In this document: positions 1 through 12,800 of the stretch, piece after piece
Layout of the letters: every line of letters starts with the position of its first letter
Position numbering within the stretch: the first letter of the stretch is position 1
From: Dipteronia dyeriana
Lineage: Eukaryota; Streptophyta; Magnoliopsida; Sapindales; Sapindaceae
Length of the DNA stretch: 64,000 nt
Assembly: GCA_032871835.1 (NCBI GenBank)
Contig: CM065296.1
Span: forward strand, 3,358,001-3,422,000
Direction: 5' to 3'
Position numbers and translations under genes: made by a program
The notes under the pieces: generated by a model
Database searches by the model: none
Seen by the model: the letters and a program-made list of their open reading frames with translations, nothing else
What the model was told of the DNA's origin: nothing

Positions 1-1082
1 GCAATATTATTTATTCAATAATTTTATTTTTACGGAATTTTGGTGTTCAAATCTGGTACCCAAATGATGTGATATCACTGTAATCCATTAGTTTAAATTG
101 GTCAACAATAATAATATATAAAATCCCGGTATATATAATCCACACGATTAAGATAATAAGTCAAAAACAAATCTAATTGTTGTATTTTACCGATTTATTG
201 TAGTATTTAAGATAGATTTGGAAGACGAAAATTTTGGAGATTTTCCATTTTCATCTTGGTTAATGACATCACAATTCAGGAAAACTTATCTAATTAAATA
301 ATTATAAATATTAGACTGTCCAAATTAATTATTTCCAAAAGAGTGGCCTGTGAATTAGTATTAATATAAAAATCACAGTATTATTGAATATGAACTTGAC
401 CACTTATTAATTCAAACATTAATACCAGTTTTGAGAGGAGTATAGCAAAACACGAAAAAATTTAGCAACTATGTGGATCCCTCAAAGTGTAAATGTGTAA
501 AACAATTATAATTTGCATGGTATTTTTTTTTTTAAATAACACCATGATTTTTATATTAATCAATTTTTATGCAAATCTTAGATATTCAAATAAATTATAA
601 TTATTTTCATAAAAAAAAAGAATTAAATGTGGAAAATGAATCCATAAAATATTTTAACTGTGATATTTTCATGTCTTTCTAAAACGTAAATAGTCAAATA
701 TATGCCCTATAAAATATAGTCGAAATATATAGCACTTGCCAAGTCCACATGAACTACAGGTGGCAGATTTGGTAATAAAATTATTCTTCAGTATTAGGGC
801 AAATATGGAGATTTTCCATTTTCATCATTGTTAATGACACTTAATTCGATTATGGAAAAAAAAAACAATTATATTTACATAGATTATATAAAATTATAAA
901 TATTTCAATCCAATTTCTTATACTAATGTAACGAGACAGAATCGCTGAGCAAAATATTTTTTTGTTTATTAAATTTTATGGATAATACATAAAATAGAAC
1001 AAATCATATATAAATCTCTACTAAAATCTACTAATGAAATTATTATAAAAATTTCATCATCATAAAAATACTTTAAAAAGAA

Positions 1083-1454
1083 TTATAAATAGTTCTTCAT
1101 CAAGACACTGAAACACAACATAGACAAAACAGGGTCCCAAAAAAACCCAATCTCATCACCCGCTTTCAACGATCTTCGTTCAATGAAATTTAAGCGCCAG
1201 TGACCCTGTAAGATACCGGCGTAGCTTGCGTTGCAACGGAAGTTCACTTTATGGTCGGATTTGGTATCAATGTCACGAATGGTAAGTTCGACACCGTCTT
1301 TGTTGCTGATTGCTTTATGGATATTCATCGGGTGCCAGTGTGTGACGATGTGTTCTCCAACTTCTTCTTCATTGTCTAATGTTATGTAGTCTCTTCCGTT
1401 GACGTCGGCCTCTGTCAGTGTTGTCTTGATAGTGAATTTGTCGTGAGATGTCAT
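1083..1454 (-). CDS. B3 DNA-binding-domain protein, single small exon
   Basis: The frame encodes 123 residues and resembles the plant B3 superfamily, subtype of short stand-alone B3 proteins related to Arabidopsis At1g05920/At2g33720-like genes; B3 domains bind DNA in the nucleus. Visible family signatures are the N-terminal KTTLTEADVNGRDYITL (about residues 10-26), a central DxDTKSDHKVNF strand-loop (about 62-72), GHWRLNFIERR (about 84-94) and the C-terminal LKAGDEIGFFWDP then FSVL (about 97-118). The ATG sits about 55 bases downstream of a TATA-like sequence and the frame is uninterrupted, so the start is plausible. It is short for a transcription factor but covers one whole B3 fold. Copy 2 (7904-8275) carries a stop and copy 3 (19497-19566) is a stub, so this is the only potentially functional copy. 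Expression is unknown. Confidence 0.7.
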   Translation of the reverse strand: MTSHDKFTIKTTLTEADVNGRDYITLDNEEEVGEHIVTHWHPMNIHKAISNKDGVELTIRDIDTKSDHKVNFRCNASYAGILQGHWRLNFIERRSLKAGDEIGFFWDPVLSMLCFSVLMKNYL

Positions 1455-1504
1455 TGAAGCGAAGATGGAGGAACAAAATTATGAGTATTCGTTGAGTATG
1501 TATA

Positions 1505-1517
1505 GAGTATATATAAG
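1505..1517 (-). promoter_or_regulatory. TATA-like box upstream of the B3 frame
   Basis: On the minus strand the sequence reads CTTATATATACTC about 55 bases upstream of the B3 ATG, a normal spacing for a plant TATA box with a short leader. The same motif is kept in front of copy 2 (about 8328-8340) and copy 3 (about 19620-19632). Position and motif are seen; promoter activity is inferred. Confidence 0.4.
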
Positions 1518-1823
1518 TGTGCAAATCTTAGAAAAAAAAGGAATTATTCTAATTTATTGATTGCCGTATTTAAGTTAAATCCGGAAGAAGGAAAATTTGG
1601 AGATTTTCCATTTTCATCACGGTTAATGATACTTAATTAGATTGTGGAAAAAAATAATTATATTTACATAGATTCTGAGATTAAAAAAAAAAAGATTTTG
1701 TTTACATAATTGTTCAACATATAATATTTACAAGAATAATGTTAGACCAAAATTATTTTCCCAATATTGTGGCATGTGAATTGTTATTACTATCTAAATT
1801 ATGGAGGATGCATGTGATTGGAT

Positions 1824-2687
1824 AAATTTAAGGGATATAATCATTTTCCATCACTTAGTTTGCTATATTAGACACTTTGCTCCCTCTAGTTTCTGCAATA
1901 GTCATTCTCCCCATTGAAAACAAAAATATTAAACATTTTACCCCCTAACTATTAGGAATTCCGTTAGTCAAATACGTTGACAGTCAAAAAATCAATTAAA
2001 TGACTTTATTACTCTTGAACACATGAGTTATGCCCCCCTAATTAAAACATTAATTGTTTTTAAAGAAAACAAATTAGAAATAAAAAAATAAAAAAATTAT
2101 AAAAGTATTTAAAAAACTGAATTTAGAATAAAAAATTTAAAAAAATGTAAGCAAAAATTAATATTAAAATTAAATGTAAAAATAAAAATAAAATTAAAAA
2201 ACATTATTATAAAGAATGAAATGTGAAAAAAAAAATCATTTAAAAAACATTAATGTAAAGAATAGTAAAACAATAAGATAATAAAATTGTACCAAAAAAA
2301 CTAATTTTCTTGTCACTATTTTTAAAATTTTTTAATTTTAATTCTAATTTTTCAAATACTTTTATTAGTTTTTATTTTTTTATTTATGATATTTTTCCTT
2401 TAAAACAAATAATTAATATCATTAGAGGGCATAACTCTTGTGTTCAAGGGTAATAAGGTCATTTAATTATTATTTTTCTGTCAAAGTATTTGACTAACGG
2501 AATTCCTAACGAATAAGAGGTAAAATATATAATATTTTGGTTTTGGTTTTCGGGGGGGGGGTAGAAGAGGTAAAATGTCTAACATTTTATTTTTCAGGGG
2601 GGAGAATAACCATTACTGAAAATTGAAAGGCCAAAGTGTCTAATATGACAAACTATTATAGGAAAAGTGGTTACATCCCTAAATTTA
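1824..2687. mobile_element. Foldback/MITE-type element with long terminal inverted repeats, copy 1
   Basis: The ends are inverted copies: AGGGATATAATCATTTTCC at the left and its complement-like form near 2661-2680 at the right, and the similarity continues inward through matching blocks (GACACTTTG/CAAAGTGTC, TCCGTTAGTCAAATACGTTGAC versus its reverse, ATGAGTTAT versus its reverse). A 7-bp AAATTTA directly flanks both ends and may be the target duplication, although it is nearly palindromic. There is no ORF. It is most like a Mutator- or hAT-related MITE. It predates the 6 kb duplication, since copies 2 and 3 carry it at the same place. Confidence 0.75.
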
Positions 2688-2853
2688 AAACTTGTTTAGA
2701 ATTATAGCAATTATGTGAGGTAATCAATGTCATAAGAAAATTTCCAATGTATCCAAATGGAAATCATGTGTTATAATTTGATGATCCTGGTTAACCAATC
2801 AGCAATGATAATTGTGTTGATGTGTACATTGGGTGCATGCAAAAATCTTCCAT

Positions 2854-2896
2854 GGGTCCGTCTCATATCTATTGGTGGTGAGACAGAGACGGACCA
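2854..2896. repeat. Short perfect-armed hairpin (GGTCCGTCTC)
   Basis: GGTCCGTCTCA is followed after about 20 bases by TGAGAC...GAGACGGACC. Related hairpins occur in copy 2 (about 9539-9576) and at 12947-12983. This looks like a small dispersed palindromic repeat; I cannot assign a family. Confidence 0.5.
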
Positions 2897-3637
2897 ACAA
2901 AAGTTTGATATATGGCAAAACTATTAAAAGGAAATTTTATTTGTCAGATTTGTAGGATCGACAAATTGTATAATGACAAGTGGTACAAATTAAAAAACGA
3001 AATGGATCCAAACTTTTTGCTATTATCTTTCTTTCTTTTTTAAAAATAAATCTATATGTTCACCTTCCTTAGTTCTTCTTCCTCATTAGATACTCATCTG
3101 CAAATTCCATTAACTTCTTTTTTTTCCTTTTCAATCCTTAAGGTTAAAAATTTTTAAAGTAGGGTATCTTCCATTTTTTTTTCTTTTAGTGAAAGATTTA
3201 TATCTTTTTATTTTAAAAAATATATATATTAAAAGATTTAAATCTTTTCAATGCAAAGGACAACACATTTTTAGTTCACAAATACAAACAATTTATTACT
3301 GATTCATTCTTAACTAATAATTCATACCCTTTTATTACATTTTAAAAAATGAAAAATAATTATATGTTTTGTTTTTTTTTTCATGATTACATGAAGTTGA
3401 GATGTGAGAGCAAAAGGAAAAACAAAAAACAAAAAACAAAAAACTAAATGTAAGTGGAATAATTTGGACAAGAATTTGAGAAGAAAATGAATATCAAAAA
3501 CCGGAAAAAAAAAGATTTGGAAAAGAGATGGCTGTGGGCTTGTGTTGACAATTTTAGGGCCGGGGTGAAAGTTTAAAAAAAATGCGAAAATGGGCTCTTG
3601 ACAAGTCAAATGAGGAATAGGGTACTGTCACAAATTA

Positions 3638-3845
3638 GGCCCCATAATTTTTTTAAATATTATATATATATATATATATTTTAAAATGAATTGTGTCTAG
3701 GCCCCACAATTTTTTTAACATATTTTAAACATATAATTTAAAAAATGAATTGTGTCCTTCAAGTCATAATTTTTTTTAATATATTCTATACATATTATAG
3801 AAAAATGAATTGGACCTTTAAGAGTCACAATTTTTTTTTTAAAGG
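3638..3845. repeat. Tandem repeat, about 60-bp period, three units
   Basis: Units begin near 3638, 3700 and 3761, with a fourth partial near 3820. Each holds CACAATTTTTTT, an AT-rich centre and AAAATGAATTGTGTC or a close variant. The first centre is a (TA)n run at about 3658-3680. The homologous block in copy 2 has only two full units. Confidence 0.7.
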
Positions 3846-6215
3846 TTATAACAACTTACAACAGACCCAAACTTATGTATCCAAAACCCAATACAACATA
3901 TTAGCTTTAATATAAAAAAAATGGGGCAATGGTGGTGGCATCTGGTGCACCACCTTTGGGCCGCTTTGCATGAGAGAATTTGTAACTAAGAGAGTAAGAG
4001 ATGAAAATTGAAGTGGGAATGTGAAATAAGGAACACTAGAATAGAGGAAGTAGAGTCATAGAGAGATGAATATAAAATGGAGTGTTGACTTGTTGACTCG
4101 TTTAGAGTTTAGAGGTTGAAAGAAATGAAAAAAATAGAATTTAGAAACAAGAAAGTGAAAAAACTCAAGTGAAAAAACTCTATTGGACCTCTAGTGATAT
4201 ACTTAAATCAAACCTTTCGTTTTGGACTTTATTTATACTGGGCTTAATTTTAATTTTCTTTTTATTTCGTTATAACTTTTCAGTAAAATTTGATCATTAT
4301 GGGTATTTTCTTTGATCCCAAACATTTGGACTAATACCCAAAGCAAATATTTGAGCCTTTTATAAATTAAAATAAATATTTATTCCCTCAAAAACTGTGT
4401 GTACACCCAATTTAGTATATTTTTGAAAAATTAATATTACCTTGAGTAAAATTACTTAAAGGACTAAATAGTTTATATGTACACACCAATAATTATTAAT
4501 TGGTTTTATAGAAATCCTTTGAAAAAAAGAAAAGAAAAAGGAAGTTTCCTATTAATTATTTGATATGATAATATAAACTTTTCTATTTTATCAAATCCTA
4601 ACTTCTATTTTAAATATTAATTTCAATTTCTTTTAAGGAATACAAATTGATTGAGTTAACCAACAATTTACTGTTATAATTGAGTGAAACCAAAATCAAT
4701 ACCAAAAATAAACTTTCTATTATATATAAAAATAGCAATAAACTTTCTTAAGAACAGAGGAATTGAGATACACTGTTATGTGTTGAGAGCTAGTAATTTT
4801 TCAATTCGGTGGAATTGAAGAATTTTGAGCTTAAAAAAAATTAAAGAATTAGAAAAAAAAAGTTTTAATGCAATGATAAGAAATTTTTTTCAAACAACTT
4901 TTTTAGTGACATCAAATATTTTTGCCGGAGTTAGAATTTTTGTTTAAATAGAAATTATTTATTTAAATAAAAAAAAATTTAAATTTTAAATAAATCTGAT
5001 TAGATGACAAAATAGTGGGGTGTGCTAACAAAAATATAATATGATAAAATTAAAGAAATGGTATTCTTGACATTAAGTGGGGTTTATTTATGAAATATAG
5101 ATTTTTTAAAATATTTTAGAGGTGTACTTATGAAAGATGTGTACATATTTTTTTTAGGGTGTCAATATCGCCACTCAAAATAAAACAAAAGGAGACTCTT
5201 AAACATCAAAATATGTAAACATAAAAATAGGCCAATAAAATAATACTCAACATATGTAAATATGAAAATGGATCTCTAAATTAATACTCAAAACATATAA
5301 ATAAGGTCCTCTAAAAATTGGCCCGTGGCGGCCACCCCTCTAGCCAAACAGAAGGGCCAGTTCTGGGCTTGTGGTATGGATTGGAAGGTATGGAACAAAA
5401 AGAAAAAAAAAAGAACTCAAAGTATATATTATTTGTAAAATATAGGGAAAAATGAAAGAGCTAGAAATTACTGTTGAAATCTTTTTAATCTCGAAAAGTT
5501 TAAAAGAATTTGAGAAATGAATGATTGTGAGCAGGTGTGGAGGTATATGTAATCTAGCCTGGGCCAGGCTAGCGTTTTCTAAGAATAAAATTACTTAATG
5601 ATTTTTTTTCTTTTAAGTAATAGATAAAAATACAAATGAAATACAATTACAATATTAACATTGCTTAATAATTCATAAAATAGTCTAGTTTATATATTAA
5701 TTTAACTGAGATAATCTCAATAGATTCATTAAAGTAATATACTCAATATTTTATTTACACTCAAACATATTAAAATTTCATTTTCCTCTCCATTCTTTGT
5801 TCTTCGATAGATAAATGAAATAAATTTTGAATTCTTTATTTTGTTTGTTTATTAAAACAAGTTTTTAAGTTTATTTCACTTTCTATTTTATTTCTTTAGA
5901 TTTGTTTTAAAAAACTTTGTACTACCATCTAATGTAGTTTGAGTAGAAAATTATTTTAATTTTAAATGACAATGTTCCAGATTTGATTTGTTGCACCATA
6001 TACGGTATAAAAAAAATATATAGTCAATTTAATCCACCCGGACGATGAGTCCCAACTTCGTCTCTGTAAATAAGGAAGTGGAACTGCCAGGATTTTTTTA
6101 AAAAAAAAATAGAGAAATGAGTGTCTGAGTAAGAGGAACTGTCTGGGAAAATAAAAGAGAAAAATTGGTACATGCGAAAGATAAGCAGTCCGGGAAAAAA
6201 AAGTACTTGTTAATT

Positions 6216-6845
6216 CTTGTGTATTTCTGACAATTAGTGACTTAATGTCTTAATGTGTAGGTTTCATAAACTGATAAACCTAACCAGTAAACCTAACCAG
6301 ATGTTATTGTCCAACGACAGAGATTTCAAAGAGCTAGGTCGATCAAAGCCGGTCTGGAGCCCTCCCAAAATAAAGTTTATGGACTTCCTGTTCTACCTTC
6401 CTTCGTGAAACCTATTCTCTCTAAGGTTGATTTGGTTTATATATGGTTGATTTTTTGAATTTTGATGCCCTTTTGACCGACAAAAACTGCACACAGTTAT
6501 GTCAAGATGGTAGGACATTTTTTGTAATTTTTAATTTATTTTTAGTTTTCAATAATATTAATAATTTTTTTTACTTAAACATTATAAAAACTATTACAAT
6601 AGAATTGCGGAACCTGTTGAGATCAAACTAATACATGTGTAACCTGGGTATCTACTCTATGAATAAGACATAATTACCGAGATTAAGCAATATATGTACA
6701 GTCCGAATATCTACTCCCAGAAAGAGAATTAACTACTTCTATAATCTGAGAAGTAAAGACTTCACACATGCTTGTAAAATGTTTACGATGAGATTTGAAC
6801 TCCTTACCACATATGTCCACTATCAGTTCTGCTAAGAGGTGATGT
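6216..6845. other. Spacer between the two 6 kb units; possible SINE-like tail
   Basis: This 630-bp stretch is not found in the other copies. Reading the minus strand from 6845, a sequence resembling a degenerate RNA polymerase III B box (GAGTTCAAATCTC, about 6788-6800) follows an A-box-like stretch, so a tRNA-derived SINE head is possible but weak. A small ORF at 6443-6631 has low-complexity composition and I do not regard it as a gene. Confidence 0.3.
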
Positions 6846-7903
6846 AATATTATTTATTCAATAATTTTATTTTTACAGAAATTTAGTGTTCAAATCTAGT
6901 ATCCAAATGATGTGATATCACAATCATCCATTCATTTAAATTGGTCAACAATAATAATATATAAAATCCCGGTATATATAATCCACACGATTAAGATAAT
7001 AAGTCAAAAACGAATCTAATTACTGTATTTTACCGATTTATTGCAGTATTTAAGATAGATTTGGAAGACCAAAATTTTGGAGATTTTCCATTTTCATCTT
7101 GGTTAATGACATTACATTTCAGGAAAAACTAATCTAATTATATAATTATTAATATTAGACTGTCCAAATTAATTATTTCCAAAAGAGTGGCTTTTGAATT
7201 ATTATTAATATAAAAATCACGGTATTATTGAATATGAATTTGACCACTTATTAATTCAAACATTAATACCAGTTTTGAGATGAGTATAGCAAAACACGAA
7301 AAAATTTAGCAATTATGTGGATCCCTCAAAGTGTAAATGTGTAAACTAATTATAATTTGCATGGTAATTTTTTTTAAACATAATACCATGTTTTTTATAT
7401 TAATCAATTTTTATGCAAATCTTAGTTATTCAAATAAATTAGAATTAAATGTGGAAAATGAATCCATAAAATATTTTAACTGTGATATTTTTATGTCTTT
7501 CTAAAACGTAAATAGTCAAATATATGCCCTATAAAATATATTCGGAATGTACAGCACTTGCCAAGTTCACATGAACTACAAGTGGCAGATTTGTTAATAA
7601 AATTATTCTTCAATATTAGGGTAAATATGGAGATTTTCCATTTTCATCATGGTTAATGACACTTAATTTGATTATGGAAAAAAAAACAATTGTATTTACA
7701 TAGATTCTATAAAATTATAAATATTTCAATCGAATTTCTTATACTAATGTCACGAGACAGAATCGTTGAGCAAAATATTTTTTTGTTTATTAAATTTTAT
7801 GGATAATACATAAAATAGAACAAATAATATATAAATCTCTACTAAAATCTACTAATGAAATTATTATAAAAATTTCATCATCATAAAAATACTTTAAAAA
7901 TAA

Positions 7904-8275
7904 TTATAAATAGTTCTTCATCAAGACACTGAAACACAACATAGACAAAACTGGATCCCAAAAAAACCCAATTTCATTACCCGCTTTCAGCGATCTTCGT
8001 TCAATGAAACTTAAGCGCCAGTGACCCTATAAGATACTGGAGTAGCTTGCGTTGCAGCGGAAGATCACTTTATGGTCGGATTTGGTATCAATGTCACGAA
8101 TGGTAAGTTCGATACCGTCTTCGTTGATGATTGCTTTATGGATATTCATCGGGTGCCAGTGTGTGATAATGTGTTCTCCAACTTCTTCTTCATTGCCTAA
8201 TGTTATGTAGTCTCTTCCGCTGACGTCGGTCTCTGTCAGAAGTGTCTTGATGGTGAATTTGTCGTGAGATGTCAT
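7904..8275 (-). pseudogene. B3-domain gene copy 2, broken by a premature stop
   Basis: Colinear without indels with the 372-bp frame at 1083-1454. The codon for the glutamine after the ASYxxIL segment is TAG here instead of CAG, a single C-to-T change that ends the product at 82 residues and removes the GHWRL and GDEIGFFWDP part of the B3 fold. Downstream of the stop the frame remains open to the original terminator, so the lesion is recent relative to the duplication. A TATA-like motif is retained upstream. A truncated product could in principle be made, but it would lack much of the DNA-binding barrel. Confidence 0.75.
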
Positions 8276-8641
8276 TGAAGGGAAGCTGGATGAACAAAAT
8301 TATGAGTATTCGTTGATTATGTATAGAGTATATATAAGTGTGCAAATCTTAGAAAAAAAGGAAATATTCTAATTTATTGATTGCCGTATTTAAGATGGAT
8401 CCGGAAGAAGGAAAATTTGGAGATTTGCCATTTTCATCACGGTTAATGACACTTATAATTCGATTGTGGAAAATAATAATTATATTTACATAGATTCTGA
8501 GATAAAAAAACGATTCTGTTTACATAATTGTTCAACATATAATATTTACAAGAATAATGTTAGACCAAAATTATTTGTCCAATATTGTGGCATGTGAATT
8601 GTAATTACTATCTAAATTATGGAGGATGCATTTGATTGGAT

Positions 8642-9400
8642 AAATTTAAGGGATATAATCATTTTCCATCACGTAGTTTGCTATATTAGACACATTACCC
8701 CTCTAGTTTCTGCAATAGTCATTCTCCTTATTGAAAACAAAAATATTAAACATTTTACCCCCTAACTATTAGAAATTCCGTTAATCAAATACGTTGACAG
8801 TCAAAAAATCAATTAAATGATCTTATTACTCTTCAACACATGAGTTATACCTCATAATTAAACCATTAATTGTTTTTAAAGAAAAAAAATCAGAAATAAA
8901 AAAAAAATTAAAACAAATAAATGTATTAAAAATTTTGAATTGAAAATAAAAAATAAAAAAAATATTTTAATAAAAATTAATATAAAAAATTAAATGTAAA
9001 AAATAAAATAAAAATTAAAAAAACATTAATATAAAGAATGAAATGTGAAAAAAAAAATCATTTAAAAAACGTTAATATAAAGAATAGTAAAATAATAAAA
9101 TATAAAATTGTACAAAAAAAAACTAAATTTTTTTGACACTAATTTTTTAATTTTAAATCTAATTTTTTAAATACTTTTATTAGTTTTTTTTTTCCTGATA
9201 TTTTTCCTTTAAAAACAATAAGTAATATCATTAGAGGGCATAACTCTTGTGTTCAAGGGTAATTAGATCATTTAATTAATTTTTTAACGGTCAAAGTATT
9301 TGACTAACGGAATTCCTAACGATTAAGGAGTAAAATATCTAATATTTTGGTTCTAATATGACAAACTATTATGCGGAAAGTGGTTATATCCCTAAATTTA
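8642..9400. mobile_element. Foldback/MITE-type element, copy 2 (internally deleted)
   Basis: Same insertion point and same AAATTTA flanks as copy 1. The right arm has lost roughly 100 bp, including the G-run and the second TAAAATGTC block found in copy 1 around 2550-2635. Terminal inverted repeats remain recognisable. Confidence 0.7.
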
Positions 9401-10322
9401 AAACTTATTTAGAATTATAGAAATTATGTGAGGTACTCAATGACAGAAGAAAATTTCCAATGTATCCAAGTGGACATCATGTGTTATAAATGGTGATTGT
9501 GTTGATGTGTACAATGGGTGCATGAAAAAATCTTCCATTGATCCGTCTCATATTTGTTGGTGGTGAGACGGACTAATGAAAGTTTGATATATGGTAAAAC
9601 TATTAAAAGGAAATTTTATTTGTTAGATTTGTAGGACCGACAAATTGTATAATGACACGTGGTACAAATTAAAAAACGAAATGGATCCAAACTTTTTGCT
9701 ATTATCTGTTTTTTTTTAAAAAAAATATATATATATGTTCACCTTCCTCAGTTTTTCTCCCTCATTAGATACTCATCTGCATATTCCATTAACTTCTCTT
9801 TTTTCTTTTCAATCCTTAAGGTTTAAAAATTTCAAAACTAGCTTCTCTTCCATTTTTTTCTTTTAGTGAAAGATTTATATCTACTTATTTTTTAAAAAAT
9901 ATAGTAAAAGATTTATATCTTTTCAATGCAAATGACACAAAATTTTCAGTTCACAAACACAAACAATTTATTACTAATTCATTCTTAACTAATAATTCAT
10001 ACCCAGTTATTACAATTAAAAAAAATGAAAAAAAATTATATTTATTGTTTTTTTCCATGATTACATGAAGTTGAGATGTGAGAGCAAAAGGAAAAAGAAA
10101 AAACAAAAAACAAAAAATTAACTATAAGTAGAATAACATGGACAAGACTTTGAGAAGAAAATGAATATCAAAAACTGAAAAAAAAAATGATTTGGGAAAG
10201 AGATGGTTGTGGGCTTGTGCAGTGTTGCCTTGATGATTTTAGGGCCGGAGCAAAAGTTTTAAAAAATAGGAAAATGGGTCCCATGACAAGTCAAATGAGG
10301 AATAGGGTATTGTCACAAGTTA

Positions 10323-10470
10323 GGCCCCACATTTTTTAAATATTATATATATATATATATAATTTAAAAAATGAATTGTGTCTAGGCCCCACAATTTTTT
10401 TAATATATTCTATATATATAATTAAAAAATGAATTGGACATTTCTGAGTCACAATTCTTTTTTTTTCATA
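10323..10470. repeat. Tandem repeat, about 60-bp period, two units
   Basis: Homolog of 3638-3845 with units starting near 10323 and 10384; the first centre is a (TA)n run. One unit fewer than in copy 1. Confidence 0.6.
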
Positions 10471-12800
10471 GGTTATAACAACTTACAACAAACCTAAACT
10501 TATGTATCCAAAACCCAATACAATATATTAGCTTTATTAAAAAAAAAATTGGGACAGGGGTTGTTGCACTTAGTGCACCACCTCAGGGCCACTCTGCCTA
10601 AGAGAATTTGTAACTAAATGAGTAAGAGACGAAAATTGAAGTGGGAATGTGAAATAAGGAACACTGAAACAGAGGAAGTAGAGTCATAGAGAGATGAGTA
10701 GAAAATAAAGAGTTGACTCGTTAGCTCGTTAAGAATTGAGAGGTTGAAAAAAATGAAAAAAATAGAATTTAGGAACAAGAAAGTGAAGAAACTCAAATGA
10801 AAAAACTCTATTGGACCTCCAGTGATATACTTAAATCAAACCTTTCATTTTAGACTTTATTTGTACCGGGCCAAATTTTTTTATTTTATTTCGTTATAAC
10901 TTTTCAGCAAACTTTGATCAATATGGGTATTTTCTTTGATCCCAAACATTTGGACTAATACCCAAAGAAAATATTTGAGCCTTTTATAAATTAAAATAAA
11001 TATTTATTCCCTCAAAATCTTTATGTACACCCAATTTAGTATATTTTTGAAAAATTAATATTACCTTGAGTAAATTTACTTAACGGGCTAAATAGTTTAT
11101 ATGTACACACCAATAATTATTAATTGGTTTTATAGAAATCCTTTGACAAAAAGAAAAGAAAAAGGAAGTTTCCTATTAATTATTTGATATGATAATATAA
11201 AATTTTATATTTTATCAAATCCTAACTTCTATTTTAAATACTAATTTCAATTTCTTTTAAGGAATACAAATTGATTGAGTTAACCAACAATTAATTGTTA
11301 TAATTGAGTGAAACCAAAATCAATACCAACAATAAACTTTCTTAAGAACATAGGAATTGAGATACACTGTTATGTGTTGAGAGCTAGTAATTTTTCATGT
11401 CGGTGGAATTAAAGAAGCTTAAAAAAATTAAAGAATTAAAAAAAAGTTTTAATGCAATGATAATAATTTTTTTTCAAACAACTTTTTTAGTGACATCAGA
11501 TGTTTTTGCCAGAGTTAGAATTTTTGTTTAAATAGAAATTATTTATTTGAATAAAATGAAATAAAATTTTAAAATTTTAAATAAATCTGATTAAATGAAA
11601 AAATAGTGGGATGTACTAACAAAAATATAATATGATAAAATTAAAGAAATGGTATTTTTGGCATTAAGTGGGGTTTATTTATGAAACATAATTTTTTTAA
11701 ATATTTTGAAGGTATACTTATGAAAGGGGTGTACATTTTTTTTTTTTTTTTGCTAATATCGCCTCTAAAAAAATGAGACTTTTAAACAACAAAATATGTA
11801 AACATAAAAATAGGCCAATAAAATAATACTCAACATATGTAAATATGAAAATGGATCTCCAAATTAATACTCAAAATATAGAAATGTGGCTCTCTACAAA
11901 TTGACCCGGGGCGGCACCCCTCTAGCCAAACAGAAGGGCCGGTTATGGGCTTGTGGCATGTATTGGCAGGTAAGGAACAAAGAGAGAAAAAAAAAAGAAA
12001 TCAAAGTATATATTATTTGTAAAATACAGGGAAAAAAATGAAAGAACTAGAAGTTACTGTTGAAATCTTTTTAATCTCGAGAAGTTTAAAAGAATTTGAG
12101 AAATGAATGATTGCGAGCAGGTGTGGTGGTATATGTAATCTAGCCTAGGAAGCCCAGGCTTGCTTTTTCTAAAAATAAAATTACTTAATGATTATTTTTT
12201 TCTTTTAAGTAATAGATAAAAATACAAATGAAATACAATTACAATATTAACATTGCTTAATAATTTATAAAATAGTCTAGTTTATAATTTAATTTAACTG
12301 TGAAAATCTTAATAGAGTCATTAGAGTAATATACTCAATATTTTATTTACACTCAAACATATTAAAATTTCATTTTCCTCTCCATTCTTTGTTCTTCGAT
12401 AGATAAATGAAATAAATTTTAAATTCTTTACTTCGTTTGTTTGTTCGAACAAATATTTAAGTTTATTTCACTTTGTATTTTTTTTCTTTAGATTTGCTTT
12501 AAAAAACTTTGTACTACCACCTGGTTTGAATAGAAAATTATAATAATTTTAAATGATAATATTCCTGATTTGATTTATTGTACCATATGCGGTATAAAAA
12601 AATATAATTAATTTAATCCACCCGAATAATGAGTTCCGACTTCGTCTCTATAAGCAAGGAAGTGAAACTGTCAGGATTTAAAAAAAAAAAAATAGAGAAA
12701 CGAATGTCTACGAGGTAAAGGAACTGTCTGGGAAAATAAAATAGAAAAATTGGTACTGGAGAAAGACAAGTAGTCCGGGAAAAAAAAAGTATTTTAATTC

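Larger units (their letters stand above)
1..6215. repeat. Segmental duplication unit, copy 1 (about 6.2 kb)
   Basis: Colinear with 6846-12800 at an identity that looks like about 95 percent by eye, with small indels throughout. Both copies share the same order: AT-rich start, minus-strand B3 frame, inverted-repeat MITE, about 60-bp tandem repeats, then a long AT-rich tail ending near a TCCGGGAAAAAA stretch. A third, deleted copy lies at 18772-21250. The left end may extend beyond the window, because homology is already present at base 3. Apart from the B3 frame, the MITE and the short repeats listed separately, I see no coding sequence in this unit. Confidence 0.9.
6846..12800. repeat. Segmental duplication unit, copy 2 (about 6.0 kb)
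   Basis: Homologous over its whole length to 3-6215. Differences include many single-base changes, an internally shortened MITE and one fewer 60-bp tandem unit. Copy 3 resembles this copy more than copy 1 near 10200-10260, where both keep a GCAGTGTTGCCTTGATG segment missing from copy 1. Outside the B3 pseudogene, MITE and tandem repeat I see nothing coding. Confidence 0.9.

Noticed and set aside
6443..6631. 62-residue plus-strand ORF in the spacer
   Set aside because: Mostly Phe/Asn/Ile from AT-rich DNA; no homologous frame elsewhere.
1..12800. Reading the two 6 kb units as LTRs of a giant element
   Set aside because: They do not begin TG and end CA, only 630 bp of non-retroviral sequence lies between them, and each contains a gene and a MITE.
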